A stretch of DNA of 64,000 bases from Tritrichomonas musculus (taxonomy: Eukaryota; Parabasalia; Tritrichomonadida; Tritrichomonadidae). Below: more notes on the stretch, generated by a model. The model saw only the letters and a list, made by a program, of their open reading frames with translations. It did not search any database and was not told the DNA's origin. Positions within the stretch are counted from its first letter, which is position 1. The stretch itself is not shown here. Location: positions 186,001 through 250,000 of the forward strand of contig JAPFFF010000042.1 of NCBI GenBank assembly GCA_039105265.1, given 5' to 3'.

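Larger units (their letters stand above)
30760..63903 (+). repeat. 33-kb in-frame modular repeat array
   Basis: Every unit has a 15-residue helix (LRCLKHEVKQLKERP or a close variant) plus one of several linkers: A, 46 residues in all (LVDNIIPAAVEERSVETP); B, 40 (VSEPSPAAVVVPESTP); C, 53 (VSEPSPAPVVEPITEHSP); D, 43 (VSEPSAPAAVVESTPSID); E, 56 (IPESNESDIPAAVEERAS); F, 38 (NEEPLSPIDNSEVPTNND); and a longer G type. All lengths are multiples of three bases and the frame never closes. Commonest phrasing is B-A alternation (258 bp) interrupted by C-D-E-B blocks; 19 E units are present. Copies are nearly identical even at silent sites, so the array is young or continually homogenised. Dividing length by mean unit size gives about 250 helices. 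Confidence 0.93.

Noticed and set aside
30760-63903. CRISPR-like or satellite-like array
   Set aside because: Units of 114-168 bp are themselves nearly identical with no unique spacers, and all keep one coding frame, so this is a coding repeat in a gene.
30760-63903. Array as a pure assembly artefact
   Set aside because: Modules occur in irregular order with private variants, unique islands and a variant gradient, which a simple duplicated-contig error would not make. The exact copy number still cannot be trusted from sequence alone.
31043-63904. Dozens of minus-strand open frames of 60-675 residues rich in Ser, Thr and Gly
   Set aside because: They are antisense images of the plus-strand repeat array: same phase in each unit, no own promoter spacing, and ends set by module type. 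The plus strand has one continuous frame with coiled-coil sense.

Overview
The window looks like nuclear DNA of an AT-rich, intron-poor protist, most likely a parabasalid of the Trichomonas type. TAA, TAG and TGA all end genes here, so the code is standard and ciliates are unlikely. Leaders before start codons are short and T-rich, genes lack visible introns, and a Polinton/Maverick of about 20 kb or more is present, an element class known to be abundant in Trichomonas. The organism call is inference; no rRNA or marker gene is present to prove it.

Positions 1 to about 23,655 are a Polinton (Maverick) whose left end lies outside the window. Its parts are the tail of an integrase, an A32-like packaging ATPase, a small glycine-rich and basic virion-like protein, a candidate major capsid protein, an HNH endonuclease, several small unknown proteins (one bZIP-like), a Cys-rich unknown protein between nested inverted repeats, a protein-primed family B DNA polymerase, a GIY-YIG-like protein, a candidate beta-rich minor capsid protein, and a block of very large fibre-like structural proteins. 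The element is largely preserved, with perhaps one or two breaks plus one insertion. A 2.14-kb pogo-like DNA transposon (14,185-16,328, TA target duplication, inverted ends) sits inside the structural block. A GC-richer hairpin region at 23,540-23,655 is the probable right terminal repeat.

Positions 23,656-28,106 are 4.4 kb of extremely AT-rich non-coding DNA. I see no gene there, only homopolymer runs, a short direct duplication and a 238-bp MITE-like inverted-repeat element flanked by TTAA.

From 28,107 to the end of the window a single plus-strand reading frame stays open for at least 11,964 codons and runs off the right edge. Its first 890 or so residues are ordinary AT-rich coiled coil carrying about ten diverged copies of a Cys-Leu-Lys-Tyr/His-Glu helix. 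From about 30,760 to 63,903 that helix is amplified into a 33-kb, almost identical modular array (my estimate is about 250 helices) built from seven linker types in a combinatorial order, with visible recombinant junctions and a positional shift in sequence variants. This giant modular protein gene is the most notable object in the window.
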